A stretch of 64,000 nt of DNA from Durusdinium trenchii (Eukaryota > Sar > Dinophyceae > Suessiales > Symbiodiniaceae), in NCBI GenBank assembly GCA_963970005.1, contig CAXAMN010023729.1, positions 473,081-537,080 of the forward strand, in the 5' to 3' direction. The first letter of the stretch is position 1; each line of letters starts with the position of its first letter. The translations under genes and the position numbers were made by a program. The notes beneath the pieces are model-generated. The model saw only the letters and a program-made list of their open reading frames with translations, did no database searches and was not told the origin of the DNA. Positions 1 to 9,662 of this stretch are shown here, piece after piece.

Positions 1-47
1 AATGTCTGGCAAACCTGCACCTGATGTTTTTACAATCATGTTTGCAG

Positions 48-3000
48 GACCTGAAAGCGCACATTGAGAAGAAGTCCAAAAACCCAGAGCTATCGCCAGA
101 CAACCAGCTTGGTCTGGACAACCTGAATGGTTTACCTACTCCGCGACAGCTCTTTCCAGACCATGGTGAGGCACATACACCAAAAATTGTATATTTATAT
201 ATTTGGCATGTGCGCAGGCTGCAAAGGGCACAACGACCCCTATAGACCTGGATGCGGACACCCTTGAATTGAAGGACGCATTGCGTGTACAAACCCCTTT
301 GAACTTACTGATCCACATAAAATGGAAATGGTCATGTGAATGTGAAGGACTTCTTTGGCAGCCAAATGAGCACAGAATGGTGGGAAAGCCAGAGTGCCAA
401 CAAGACCCATGAACCTGACACTGAAGAGGCAACTTGTTTCCAGCAGCATAGCCATGCAGCCATTAATTGGTATATGCAGTACATGTGATTTTTTGTGAGC
501 TGAGGCAAGTGTTATGGATGATGCCTATACTCTCATTGGTGAGTCTGAGGGTGGGTGCTCGAGCAATCCATTTGATCAGCCTCCTCCTCCAGGTCAATGC
601 ATGATTCAGTTCAATCAAGGTGGCCTGCAGGTGTCTTGGCAAAGTTGCTATGGTTTCTGAATGGATTGGTTGCTGGGATGGCTGCATGCATGTGTGTTTG
701 TGTATGAGGTAGTGCGGCATAAACAGGATGGTGGGAATGGTGAAGGCCTGGCAGAAACAAATGGCAACAGCCAGAAGGAGGATGAGGAGGGTGATGCCAA
801 GGGCAATGGCGCACAAGCTGGAGCCCCTAAGCGTTACCGAACAGATGATGAAAAGGCATGGAACAGGGCAGCGAGCAGCCTCAACAGATTTTGCGCGCGG
901 AGACTTTGTTGAAGCTTGGGGGGGGGCAGGGTCACAAGTGAGGGTGTTGGTTATCATTGACTAGCTTGCACTTTTGGGCCCTAGGAAATCAGATGGGAGC
1001 ATGAAGTGCCCACCGGACATCCATGAGCAATACATGCAGAAAGGGTCGAAGCGAGAGGAACTTGTGAAGATGATGATGGAAGCGGACTGCAACAAGGATG
1101 TTAGAGTTCTTGCTTGTGAGGTTCATTCATGTTTGGAGTGTTGCAAGAGGTCATGTTCATGAATGTATGCATCCCCTTTTGCACAGGAACGTTTTCTGCA
1201 AGCTATGGAGTCGAAAAGGGTGTCAGAGCATTTCAAGAACTTGCAAACAGAAGGGGGCTACTACTCGGAAGCAGACATGCAAAAGCCAGTGAGTGAGGGT
1301 GGCCTCTCCATGAGTGCGAACTAAGCTTAGAAGATTTGTGTGCATGTGTGTACATGTGGGGGCAAGGGTTTGGATTCTAAGGAGCTTTGCCAAGAAGGTT
1401 GTGGAATATTGTGAGAAAGAAGGTGGAGACTTGATCCGGTGGCTTCACTGCATTCAGGATCATGGTCATTACCTTGAGGCTTTCGCAAGCCTAAGGGCTT
1501 TGGGAAGCCCAGGTCTTTTGGGCTTTGAGCAGCCCGAGGGATTTGGGAAGCCCATGGGCTTTGAGAAGGGCATTCACATGTCCAAACTGTATGTGTATTG
1601 TTTCACATGTTTTTTTCATGTCATTGAGGTACAACAAATACGATGCTGATCTGAAGGAGTACTGGGTGGACTACAGGACGAGTGGGATCAAAGGATCACG
1701 TCAGTCTGATGCCCTGACAACTTCCATTCATGGGGAAGGCACTGCAAGTTCAGCCGATGTGCATGGCGCCATGAACATGGACCTCCCGTTTGGAGATGTG
1801 GCATTGTTGAATCATGGTCCTCAGCATCCCAAGGAGGCGAGTGTAGTCTTGCTTGTCATGTATGTATGCATGGTTGAAAGCCTTGAAGCAGGTAGACTTG
1901 AAGAAGATCATGAATGAATGCCTGGGGGCAACAGAACGACTCACCAGGTTCATTGGCAAGCTGGATCACTCGGATCCAAAAATGACAACGTCTTGAGCTT
2001 AGAAAGTGTTGCTCAGGTACAGTTGACATGTTCGTGATGACTGAGGGAAATTGAGCGAATGAAGAAGGTGAATTCGGAGCTCTCCACCATCTATGATGAG
2101 CTGGCATTTTTGCAGGCTTCAGCAAAGATCACTGACCCTGGGTGGCTTGCTGACAACAAAGAATGCAACCATGAATTTGTGCATGTGATTGTGCAGCTGT
2201 GTAAGGTCGAACCAAAAGACTGAGGAGAAGGTGGCTGGACTGATGAAGAGACTCAGGAAGGAGTGGGCAACTGAGATGATGTGCAATGGTGTGCTCATGG
2301 ATGGGTTTGTTGTATTGCTGTGAGCCAAGGGCAGCCCTGGCCATTTCGTTTGAAGCCAAGAATAGGAGCATGTGAATGCACGCATGTTGCATTCAGTGCC
2401 TTCACAGGCACTTGGGCCTGGCTTGCAGGAAGATGGTTGTGAAGGTGGAGAAGAAAGATGATAGTAATCAGCCAGCCAAACGGGCTAAGGCTGGTGAGGC
2501 CAAGCCGAAGACCAAGGCCAAGGCAAAACCTGAGCAGACAGCTGAAGAGCCTGAGCCGCCTAAGAAAAGGCACAGGGGAAAGTCCGCTGCCTAGTAGCTC
2601 AAAATTTGATGCCAGAGGGGAACCTCTAGGTGTGTGAATGCACACACGATGGTTCGCGCTTTTACCTTAAGCAATGTGGTGGGGTGAAAAGTTTCCCTTG
2701 CTGCCAAGTGTGGCTTGTGACTTACATGTTGGGCCCACGCATGGATCGAGCAACTAAAGAGTACATGCTCCCAGTGGGACATGCCAGGTTTGAAGCAGAC
2801 CAACTCGAGGAAGACTAGGTTCTTTGCCCGCCAGTTGGCCAAAGGGGTGTGGCGCTTGGCACTCGCTGCTTGTGGAATGCAACTGGGTGATCAGGTGTGC
2901 AACTTCCCTCTGCTTGAGAGGTTCCTGCGTCAAGCATTGTGGAGTGTGCGCAGATAGATGCAGAAGATGGGATTGCTGATTGTGATGTGCAGGATTGGGG

Positions 3001-3450
3001 CCCGGTTGTATAAGTTTGGTGGCCGCATCGTGTATGTTCAAGGTCGCTGGGACCAGTTGCCTAAAGCGAGAGCATGGGACCTGTCTGTGTAATTGAGGGC
3101 CTGCGAAGGCCCTCACCTGTCTGCACCACCTGTGTTTGCAGGACCTGGCAAAAGGGTCAATAAGAGATGCAGAAGAACATGTGCACAAAGTCATGGGTGA
3201 CTGCAAGAAGGCCACTTTACAGGCCAAGATATCATTCCTGCAGACGCTTGGAGAACAAGAGTTGTTTCATTTTTTGTGCATGATTGTCAATGCTCTTTGG
3301 CACTGGCACCCAAAGAGTGGGAAAGTCCAAGTGTCAGGTTGGGTGTGTCAAAGAAGCTCATGAACTACCCGGCCATAGAGCCCATGGATGTTGTTGCAGC
3401 TTTGGCCCAACATGGCCATTTTGAAGCTGCCCTTGGGGTGACCCTGAAGA
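48..3450 (+). CDS. 5' exons of a multi-exon gene of unknown function
   Basis: A series of short open stretches bounded by splice-like signals, read as the upstream exons of the gene ending at 5225. The clearest is 48-165 (acceptor TTTGCAG, donor ATG|GTGAGG), giving DLKAHIEKKSKNPELSPDNQ and on to LFPDH. Others lie near 219-300, 348-435 (DFFGSQMSTEWWESQ), 712-892 (charged, with APKRYRTDDEKAWNRAA), 990-1100, 1188-1270, 1390-1480, 1630-1720, 1900-1990, 2050-2150, 2430-2590 (Lys/Pro/Ala-rich, with KRAK and KKRHRGK tracts like nuclear localisation signals), 3142-3250 (DLAKGSIRDAEEHVHKVMGD) and 3360-3450. No domain is recognised. The stop at 2592 may end one gene, with a second running 2600-5225, or it may lie in an intron. 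Introns are only 80-250 bases here, shorter than further along the window. Confidence 0.45.
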
Positions 3451-3527
3451 GGTGTGCCTTGGATTAATGAGACCGTTTGGTTGTCGTTCGTCACTCCGTG
3501 TGAGACATGGGTTTTGGGCAACTGCAG

Positions 3528-3832
3528 GCCGTGAAGATTTGGCCCTTTTTTGGAAGTGGTTCCAACAGGTCTTCCCCAACCATGATGTTTCGGAAGATCT
3601 TCGACAGGGTGTCGTTGATGCAAGCAGCCTTGTGCCGGTACAGCTCCATGGAGATGGAGGTCGACACTTCAAAAGAACAGAGGTGATGATCCTTCAATGG
3701 CAGCCAGTGTTGGGAGGAGGAACAAAAAAGGCTTTGCCAAGTAGAGTTGGGTTGGCCATCAACTACCGTGGCAACACCTGGGGAACCCGGTTCCTTTTCA
3801 GTGTCCTTCCACGCGCAATGTACAGTGGTACA
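3528..3832 (+). CDS. internal exon of the unknown-function gene (HGDGGRHFKRTEV exon)
   Basis: Open exon after the acceptor ACTGCAG, running to about CTTCCACGCGCAATG. It encodes REDLALFWKWFQQVFPNHD, then LVPVQLHGDGGRHFKRTEV and LPSRVGLAINYRGNTWGTRF. From memory, a motif of the type 'HGDEGR.lK...' followed some 40 residues later by an aromatic 'f.G.t..tRFl' is common in a large dinoflagellate-specific family of hypothetical proteins. I know of no biochemical function for it. The exon leads through a small exon near 3940-4030 (LYQEGYNYGGLKFKFATIGMK) to the exon at 4087. High copy number of this family (inferred) would suggest a mobile or domesticated origin, but no catalytic motif is visible. 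Confidence 0.6.
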
Positions 3833-4086
3833 CCCCAGCCGTTGAACCGACTGTTCAGAGCTTTTGGAATCTTGTTTGCATGTGCGCTGTGGTTTGTTGC
3901 GATTGTTTTAATAATGTTGACATCGTTAAAATTATGAACTGAGGAAATGGCATGAAGCGACTCTATCAGGAGGGCTATAACTATGGGGGGCTGAAGTTCA
4001 AGTTTGCCACCATTGGGATGAAAGGTGACGTGGTCAGCAGGTTCAAATCCCATAGTATGGCAATGCAGGAGAGTTGGCTTGTCTAG

Positions 4087-4192
4087 GTGATCTACCGTAT
4101 CAAGTCAAAGCAGCTGGATTTGTGCGCTCATTCAGTCATGTACGCAAAGCGCCTGAAGCTGTTCACTCAACGGAATTGGCTGGATGCTGTTG
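4087..4192 (+). CDS. internal exon of the unknown-function gene (GDLPYQVKAAGF exon)
   Basis: Starts after the acceptor TCTAG and joins the preceding exon at a G codon: the upstream donor is ATGAAAG|GTGACG near 4025, giving ...IGMK|GDLPYQVKAAGFVRSFSHV. It ends near CTGGATGCT|GTTGG and leads into the long terminal exon. The reading frame is open across the join. No domain is recognised. Confidence 0.5.
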
Positions 4193-4246
4193 GTTGACTG
4201 TCAGCATTGATCAATAGTAGTGCGTGCACGCATGGGTCTTGTGCAG

Positions 4247-5225
4247 AATGCTGACATTGAGGCTGTGCATGGCTGGCACAAGGGATCATCCTTTTGAGGA
4301 CCTGAGCAACACAGTGGCTTGGACGCAGCTAGGCAAAATCCCGCAAACATTTTTGATGAATGGACATGACTTCAAGGCGAGCTGGATCAATACTATCGGT
4401 GACCAAGGGAAACTTCCATACATGAGGACACCTGCGTTGCTTGAGTGCTGCTTGAGTGATCGCTCGCACCCGGCAAGTTTTTTCAAACTGGATTTGTTTC
4501 ATGTTTGCTGCGCAGGGATTTTGAAAGACTTTGTTGGCTCATGTTTGACTGTTTTACTGGAATTGTTTGACGAACCCAACTTGCCGGAGAGAGCTGTCAA
4601 AATGAATGAAGTGCTCAAGACCTTTTGCAAGAACCAGAGGCACACGTTTCATGCAAATCAGCTGAACCTATCCTTGTTGGGGTACTCTGTCAAAGACTAT
4701 GTCTCTGGATCATGGAGCAAAGGGCAGGACAGTATTGTCCTTCTCCGTTTTGTGGTGTGGCTGTGTGGGAACTATCCTGCAAATGACATTGAGCAGCATG
4801 ACCTGATCAAAGTGGCTGCAGAGGTTTTCTGCAGATTTTGGGATTTGCTGCACGCATCTGGGGTTTGGATCTATGGTCAGGACGCCATGGATTGTGTGGT
4901 CAAAGGCCAAGCCTTTTGCACAGCATACCAAAGGCTGGCTGTGTGGGCGTTTGACAGTGAAAGGTTTTTGTTCAACATGGTCCCCAAATGTCATTGTTTT
5001 CATCATGTGGTTGTTGTGATGAGAATGCAGCTCTTAGCGCATGGGGTTGTTTGGAATCCATTAAATGATTCCACGCCCCAAGATGAAGATTTCGTTGGCC
5101 ACACGGCCAGGGTTACACGTCGAGTCAGCAGCCGAGCCACTGCACTGAGGACACTTCAGCGGTGGAAGCTGGGGGTTTTGCCAGCATTGCAAAGCAATGC
5201 AGCTTCAAACAAAGAGCTTTGCTAA
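4247..5225 (+). CDS. terminal exon of the unknown-function gene
   Basis: Long open exon after the acceptor GTGCAG, ending in TAA at 5223-5225, about 325 residues. Visible blocks are LCMAGTRDHPFEDLSNTVAW, then SFFKLDLFHVCCAGILKDFV with a Cys pair, a hydrophobic helical middle, and a C-terminal block WNPLNDSTPQDEDFVGHTAR followed by VTRRVSSRATALRTLQRW. The order LC.AG...PFED, then DLFH....GI.KD, then DEDFVG....RRVS is one I recall as recurrent in Symbiodiniaceae hypothetical proteins. I know no enzymatic role. A degenerate transposase is possible but not shown. The 61-bp minisatellite begins about 110 bases after the stop. Confidence 0.6.
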
Positions 5226-5339
5226 AAAAAACTTGAGCGATCCTGAGTGTATGTGCTCGCAATAGGTTTCTGAACTCTATTTGCACAAGTTTGAGCCAGT
5301 GTGGGCTTTCACAAGCCCATGCACGTGCTTTGACAATCC

Positions 5340-5580
5340 CCGTGCATGCATTGGCTTTCATAAGGTTCCCATGGTTCCCATGTATGGGCGTTCACAATGC
5401 CCGTGCATGCATGGGCTTTCACAAGGTTCCCATGGTTCCCATGTATGGGCTTTCGCAATGCCTGTGCATGCATGGGCTTTCACAAGGTTCCCATGGTTGC
5501 CATGTATGGGCTTTCACAATGCCCATGCATGCATGGGCTTTCACATGGTTCCCATGTATGGGCTTTCACAATGCCTTTAT
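5340..5580 (+). repeat. 61-bp minisatellite, about four units
   Basis: Four tandem, slightly diverged units of 61 bases (starts near 5340, 5401, 5462, 5523; the last is shortened). Each contains GCATGCATGG, GGGCTTTCACAAGGTTCCC and ATGGTTCCCATGTATGGG. Because 61 is not a multiple of three and the unit has few stops, all three forward frames stay open across the array. Those open frames are therefore artefacts of the repeat, not evidence of coding. Confidence 0.85.
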
Positions 5581-5780
5581 GTGGGAAACATGTGAGTGCC
5601 CGAATTGCTGGATAGGTGCCTTCACAGGTACCTATCTGTGATATGTGTGCAGTACACAATGTACTTCAAAACAGACCAGGTGTGAGGAGGGCCACTTATG
5701 CGCAAATGCTGTGCACTGCTGCATGTATGTTTTGATGTTTTGATGTGCCAGCATACTTTGGCCCGAGCAAGTTTTTTTGC

Positions 5781-6149
5781 ATGAGTGGCTCAATGGCTGA
5801 TCCTGCCAAAGCCAAATCTGGGACTGCCATGTCGGCGGATGCGCCACCTTTTGTGTTGGCAGGGCGCCCTGTGTCGTACTCACCGCCGTACAAAGTTCCA
5901 CCACCAGAGCTGCAGAGTGCTCTTGGATCTCAAGCAGTGGTGCGGAAGGCTCCGCCAGGCCAAGCTGACCAAGTTCCTCAAGCAGTGCCGCGGAAGGCTC
6001 CGCCAGGCCAAGCTGACCAAGTGCTTGGTCAAGCAGTGCCTCCGAAGGCAGTGGCAAAGCAGGCTGAGGCCAATGCACCTGCTGTTCAAGCACAGTGGAA
6101 TGCTGCACCAGTGGGACTGCCGACGCCGGAGCTACAACACGCCTTACGG
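5781..6149 (+). CDS. Pro/Ala/Gln-rich exon, probable first coding exon
   Basis: Open from ATG 5781 to a donor ACGG|GTAATG at 6150. The start MSGSMADPAKAKSGTAMS follows a pyrimidine-rich stretch with an AG at 5770-5771, which could serve as a spliced-leader or ordinary acceptor. The protein is low in complexity. A 48-bp (16-residue) direct repeat at about 5942-6037 gives two copies of RKAPPGQADQV. The final part, LPTPELQHALR, echoes PPPELQSALG near the start. No domain is recognised. Downstream exons are uncertain; one candidate is at 7366-7445. Confidence 0.45.
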
Positions 6150-7365
6150 GTAATGCGCAATTTGCAAGCGCTGGAGGCATCCCTCGATCTAGCTCAGTTT
6201 GACTCTGGGCTCAATTTGTTTTATGTTTGTGCATGGCAAAGTTGTCAACCAAATCCATGAAAACTTTTGATTGCTTGTGGCATGTTTGTTGCATGTAGGA
6301 ACTTCAATGCTACAGCATCGATGTCCTTGATGATTGGTGCACGGTTGGCTCACAAGAGCATCGCTGGATGAGCAGGCTGCGTGGTTGCATTCAGTGTTTG
6401 TGCATGGTCTAGTGCTCATGGATTTGTCTTGGGCTTTCACAAGCCCATTGTCTTGGGCTTTCACAAGCCCAAGACAATTAGTGTTGCTTTGTTGTTTGAA
6501 AACTTGTGTGTCTGAGGCAATTGCAGGATATCGCTCGCAACCTCTCAGATTGCAGGAGGCAATGCCTGGTGGTGTGCCAAATGTGTGGTGTTGACACACG
6601 TGCCTGAGTGAGTGGCCAGGGCCGGTGAAAGAATTCACCCAAAGACCCAAAGGGTGAATGAGTGTTTCAAAGGGCTGGTGAATTCGTTCACGTTTCACCT
6701 CTTTCAGCTGTACAGGCTGACGAATATGAGCAACGTTCAAAAGAATACTATTTGATGAAACTCGTATATACACATGCAAATTATACATGATGAAACGACC
6801 GTATTTTTCATACAGAAAATGACTGTAAGATGAAACGACCGTATTTTTTTGAAACGACCAAAAAAAATGGTCTTTTTCAAACGACCAAAAAAAAGTGGTC
6901 GTTTCAGGTTCCAGGTATATATATATAGTATGGGTGTATTGATGTTAGCAATGATGGATTTTGCAATGTGTTTTGCGCGGATTACGATCGATAGGCAGTA
7001 TCGACCTCCAACCAACCCTTGATCTACTGGTACAGGCGGCTTGTGAACCCCGAACATGGACGGCAGTCCTTGGTGGTTCATATATATATATAAGGTTTGT
7101 CTCAGAAAGTGTTTTTAATTAACGCCCCACAGGGTCTACCTTTTGGTTGACGATTCCTACTGTAGCCCAATCAAAATCCATGAATTGGAATCTCACAATT
7201 GTCATTGTGATTTGTCTAGTTCAAGACACGTCCAAAAACTTTTGCAGTTTGTTTGCTTTTTGATGTTTGCTTTGAGAAAGATCTAAGGTTGCTTTTGTGG
7301 TGCTTGGGCCATTGCTTTTCCTCTGTCGCTTGAATTTGCACGGAAGTATGCTTTGCTGTTTGCAG
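6150..7365. other. intron-like stretch with foldback repeats
   Basis: No convincing exon. It holds the TGGGCTT hairpins at 6430-6478 and a foldback cluster at 6786-6907, where the motif TGAAACGACC occurs at least three times in direct orientation and once inverted (GGTCGTTTCA at 6897-6906). Poly-A/T runs and short TA repeats near 6916 and 7081 follow. Confidence 0.5.
6447..6478. repeat. 14-bp perfect hairpin with TCAC loop
   Basis: Arms 6447-6460 and 6465-6478 are perfectly complementary around the loop TCAC; the core is TGGGCTT TCAC AAGCCCA. A 7-bp version lies immediately upstream (6430-6447) and another at 5302-5319. It lies in intron-like DNA. Confidence 0.8.
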
Positions 7366-7445
7366 ATAGTTGCTACGTCAGTTATAACAATGCCTGGTAC
7401 ATCGAAAGGCTCAAGAGAAGGACTTTCGGACATACTCGAAAAGTG
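7366..7445 (+). CDS. candidate small exon (MPGTSKGSREGLSDIL)
   Basis: Follows the acceptor TGTTTGCAG and ends at AAGTGG|GTCCGA. It encodes IVATSVITMPGTSKGSREGL and then SDILEKW. Open in frame with good boundary signals, but short and without a recognised family, so it could be chance. Confidence 0.3.
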
Positions 7446-8236
7446 GGTCCGAGGTTTTTTTTTTTGGTGGGAGGATTCTCTTCCGTGAGCCTTGCGATGA
7501 TGTACTCTGCTTGGAAAGTATGACCAAAACATCAGTGGTTTAGTCACCGTTTTTGGCCGTGAACTGCTGACCCCTATGGGCCGTGGAAGGCCGCTGAGCG
7601 CGGACCACCCCCCAAAAAAACATACCAACGAAAACCCCAAACACACGAAATCTGCCAGTCACTCAACATGTTTCGCATTTGGTCATATTCCTCGTGCTTC
7701 AGCATGTCATGTTTGACATGTTGAAAAGGTTTGGGAAGGTTTAGAACATCAAAAGGCCTTTGGGCTGGAGGCCTTGCTTAGCATGGCCTTCACACTGAGG
7801 CCTTTCTGTTCTAGGACTCTTGATGCACCAGGAGACCAGGAATGGCGTCTTTATTCAAATTGATCAGATCATTCACAAAATCACATAAAGTCGCAAAATC
7901 AAATCTTTAGGGGACAGTTCATTTCAGAGGTGTTGCCAGGTATATAGAGAGTTCACCTTCGTGCGCGTAACTCGGCGGTGGCACACTTTCTTCCTGCCCT
8001 TGAAGTGCTGAAGATGTTTCCCGGGCCATTTGATGTGTTGAAACGATATCGATCTGGAAGGTGAATTGGAGGAGTTGGGTGGTTAATAGGGGTTCTTAAA
8101 ATATGGTTTTAACCCCATTACAGAAACAAGGGAAACTGCCAGACTGGGATGATTTTCGGGAGTTGAATCCACATGCACGCATTTGTGTTCATACATATGT
8201 TAGGACATCAGCTCAACCTCCTTCGTTTCCGCCAGA

Positions 8237-8400
8237 GAAGGTAGCGTCCAGCTGGTGGGCTTGCTCCGAAGCTTCGAAGACGAAGCGCCTGCCTTCAGTG
8301 CCTTTCGCTACTTCACCATCAGCATGGCCTCCATCGGCCTGCTGGTGCGCGTGGCCTTCGCGCCTCGGTCCCGAACCGCGCGGCGCGGAGCTTTAGAGCG
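8237..8400 (+). CDS. candidate exon with one membrane segment
   Basis: A GC-rich island in an AT-richer background. One frame reads SVQLVGLLRSFEDEAPAFSA, then FRYFTISMASIGLLVRVAF and a basic stretch SRTARR. The hydrophobic segment followed by basic residues looks like a membrane helix with a cytosolic flank. It could be an upstream exon of copy A of the TIR-like membrane gene, with the KDZ-like element inserted in the intron between. That link is inference only. Confidence 0.3.
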
Positions 8401-8631
8401 GGACGCACCAAGGACGGGCGCGAGACGCGTGGATGAAGTGGGAGTGGGGAAATGGGAGCAATCCATAGACCATGTCTGATGGATCTACAATAGTTGAAAG
8501 GAAGTCTTTTTGGATGACTGCAGGGTGGGTCAAGATGGTCAAGACGTGCTGCAGCTGGTTCACCACCAATGCCTACCAAGCCTTTGGGACATACTTGTAG
8601 GAATATCTCTCATGACACAGCAACGAAGATC

Positions 8632-8690
8632 ACGCACCCGAAGATCTCCAAGCAACACACCGCACCCGAAGATCTCCAAGCAACACAGGG
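8632..8690. repeat. 29-bp direct repeat, two copies
   Basis: CACCCGAAGATCTCCAAGCA occurs twice, 29 bases apart. A 16-bp perfect palindrome, ACCGGTATATACCGGT, follows near 8704-8719. Confidence 0.75.
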
Positions 8691-9075
8691 CATGCAGTAT
8701 AATACCGGTATATACCGGTCATCCATTGGTAAGGTTCGATCATGGCTCATGGCTCAACATCCGCAGGTGAGGATTTGTAGGTCTTCAGCTGAGTCGACAC
8801 CGAGGTGATTATGTTGTGCCTCAATCCGGTGGACGAGAAAATGTTCTTGTTGAAAGTGATCACAAAGCTGGCAGCTTGGCATGTCGCTATGGGAACGGTA
8901 GAATCGAAGAGAAGACCTTGGTTCGGATGACAGAATATCCAATCATATTCTAATGATATATATATATATATATCCATGCATTGGTTGGTAAACATGTGAC
9001 AGCTCGTGACATGAGTTTTTGCGATTTACAGGATTTCCTGACACTCATGGCCGTCATATTGTCCAACCATTGCCG

Positions 9076-9352
9076 GCGGATCAGCGGACCAGCGGATCAG
9101 CGGAGCAGCGGAGCAGCGGATCAGCGGATCAGCGGACCAGCGGATCAGCGGATCAGCGGACCAGCGGATCAGCGGAGCAGCGGAGCAGCGGATCAGCGGA
9201 GCAGCGGATCAGCGGACCAGCGGATCAGCGGCTCAGCGGACCAGCGGATCAGCGGATCAGCGGCTCAGCGGATCAGCGGATCAGCGGAGCAGCGGATCAG
9301 CGGAGCAGCGGATCAGCGGACCAGCGGATCGACCAGTGGATTAGCGGAGCAA
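9076..9352. repeat. 8-bp tandem repeat array (GCGGATCA type)
   Basis: About 34 tandem octamers, mostly GCGGATCA with variants GCGGACCA, GCGGAGCA and GCGGCTCA. Period 8 returns to the same frame every 24 bases, so open frames read repeating ADQRISGS-like peptides; I treat these as non-coding. The same octamer array recurs at 16813-16919 in the same orientation, on the other side of the KDZ-like transposase gene. A short GATG run (9414-9442) follows. Confidence 0.9.
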
Positions 9353-9662
9353 GACCATTTGAATCCCACGCACATTCTCACACATATTGTCTGGCTTTGG
9401 GAGAGAGGGAGAGATAGATGGATGGATGGATGGACGGATGGATCGATTGACCAAGAGATTTGACATGGTTTGAAAACCTTTCACGGATGCTGATTTCCAC
9501 CCAGACAGCTTTGGACGGCCGCTTTGTGGTAGGGGCATGCGCCCTTATACATGAAGTTTGCACATGTAGACTGCAAAGCAGCATATAGTCATTGTTTCGA
9601 GCGCAACCCTTTTTGTGCTTCTCTTATCTTATACATATTGTCAAGCACATGGTTTGCGCGGA

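Noticed and set aside
5281-5641. Overlapping open frames with MHGLSQGSHG and MGFHKVPMVP repeats
   Set aside because: All three frames are open because the 61-bp unit lacks stops. This reflects the minisatellite and not a gene.
9076-9463. Long open frames with repeating ADQRISGS peptides across the octamer array
   Set aside because: Period 8 with no stop in the unit opens more than one frame at once; no start or splice context supports translation.
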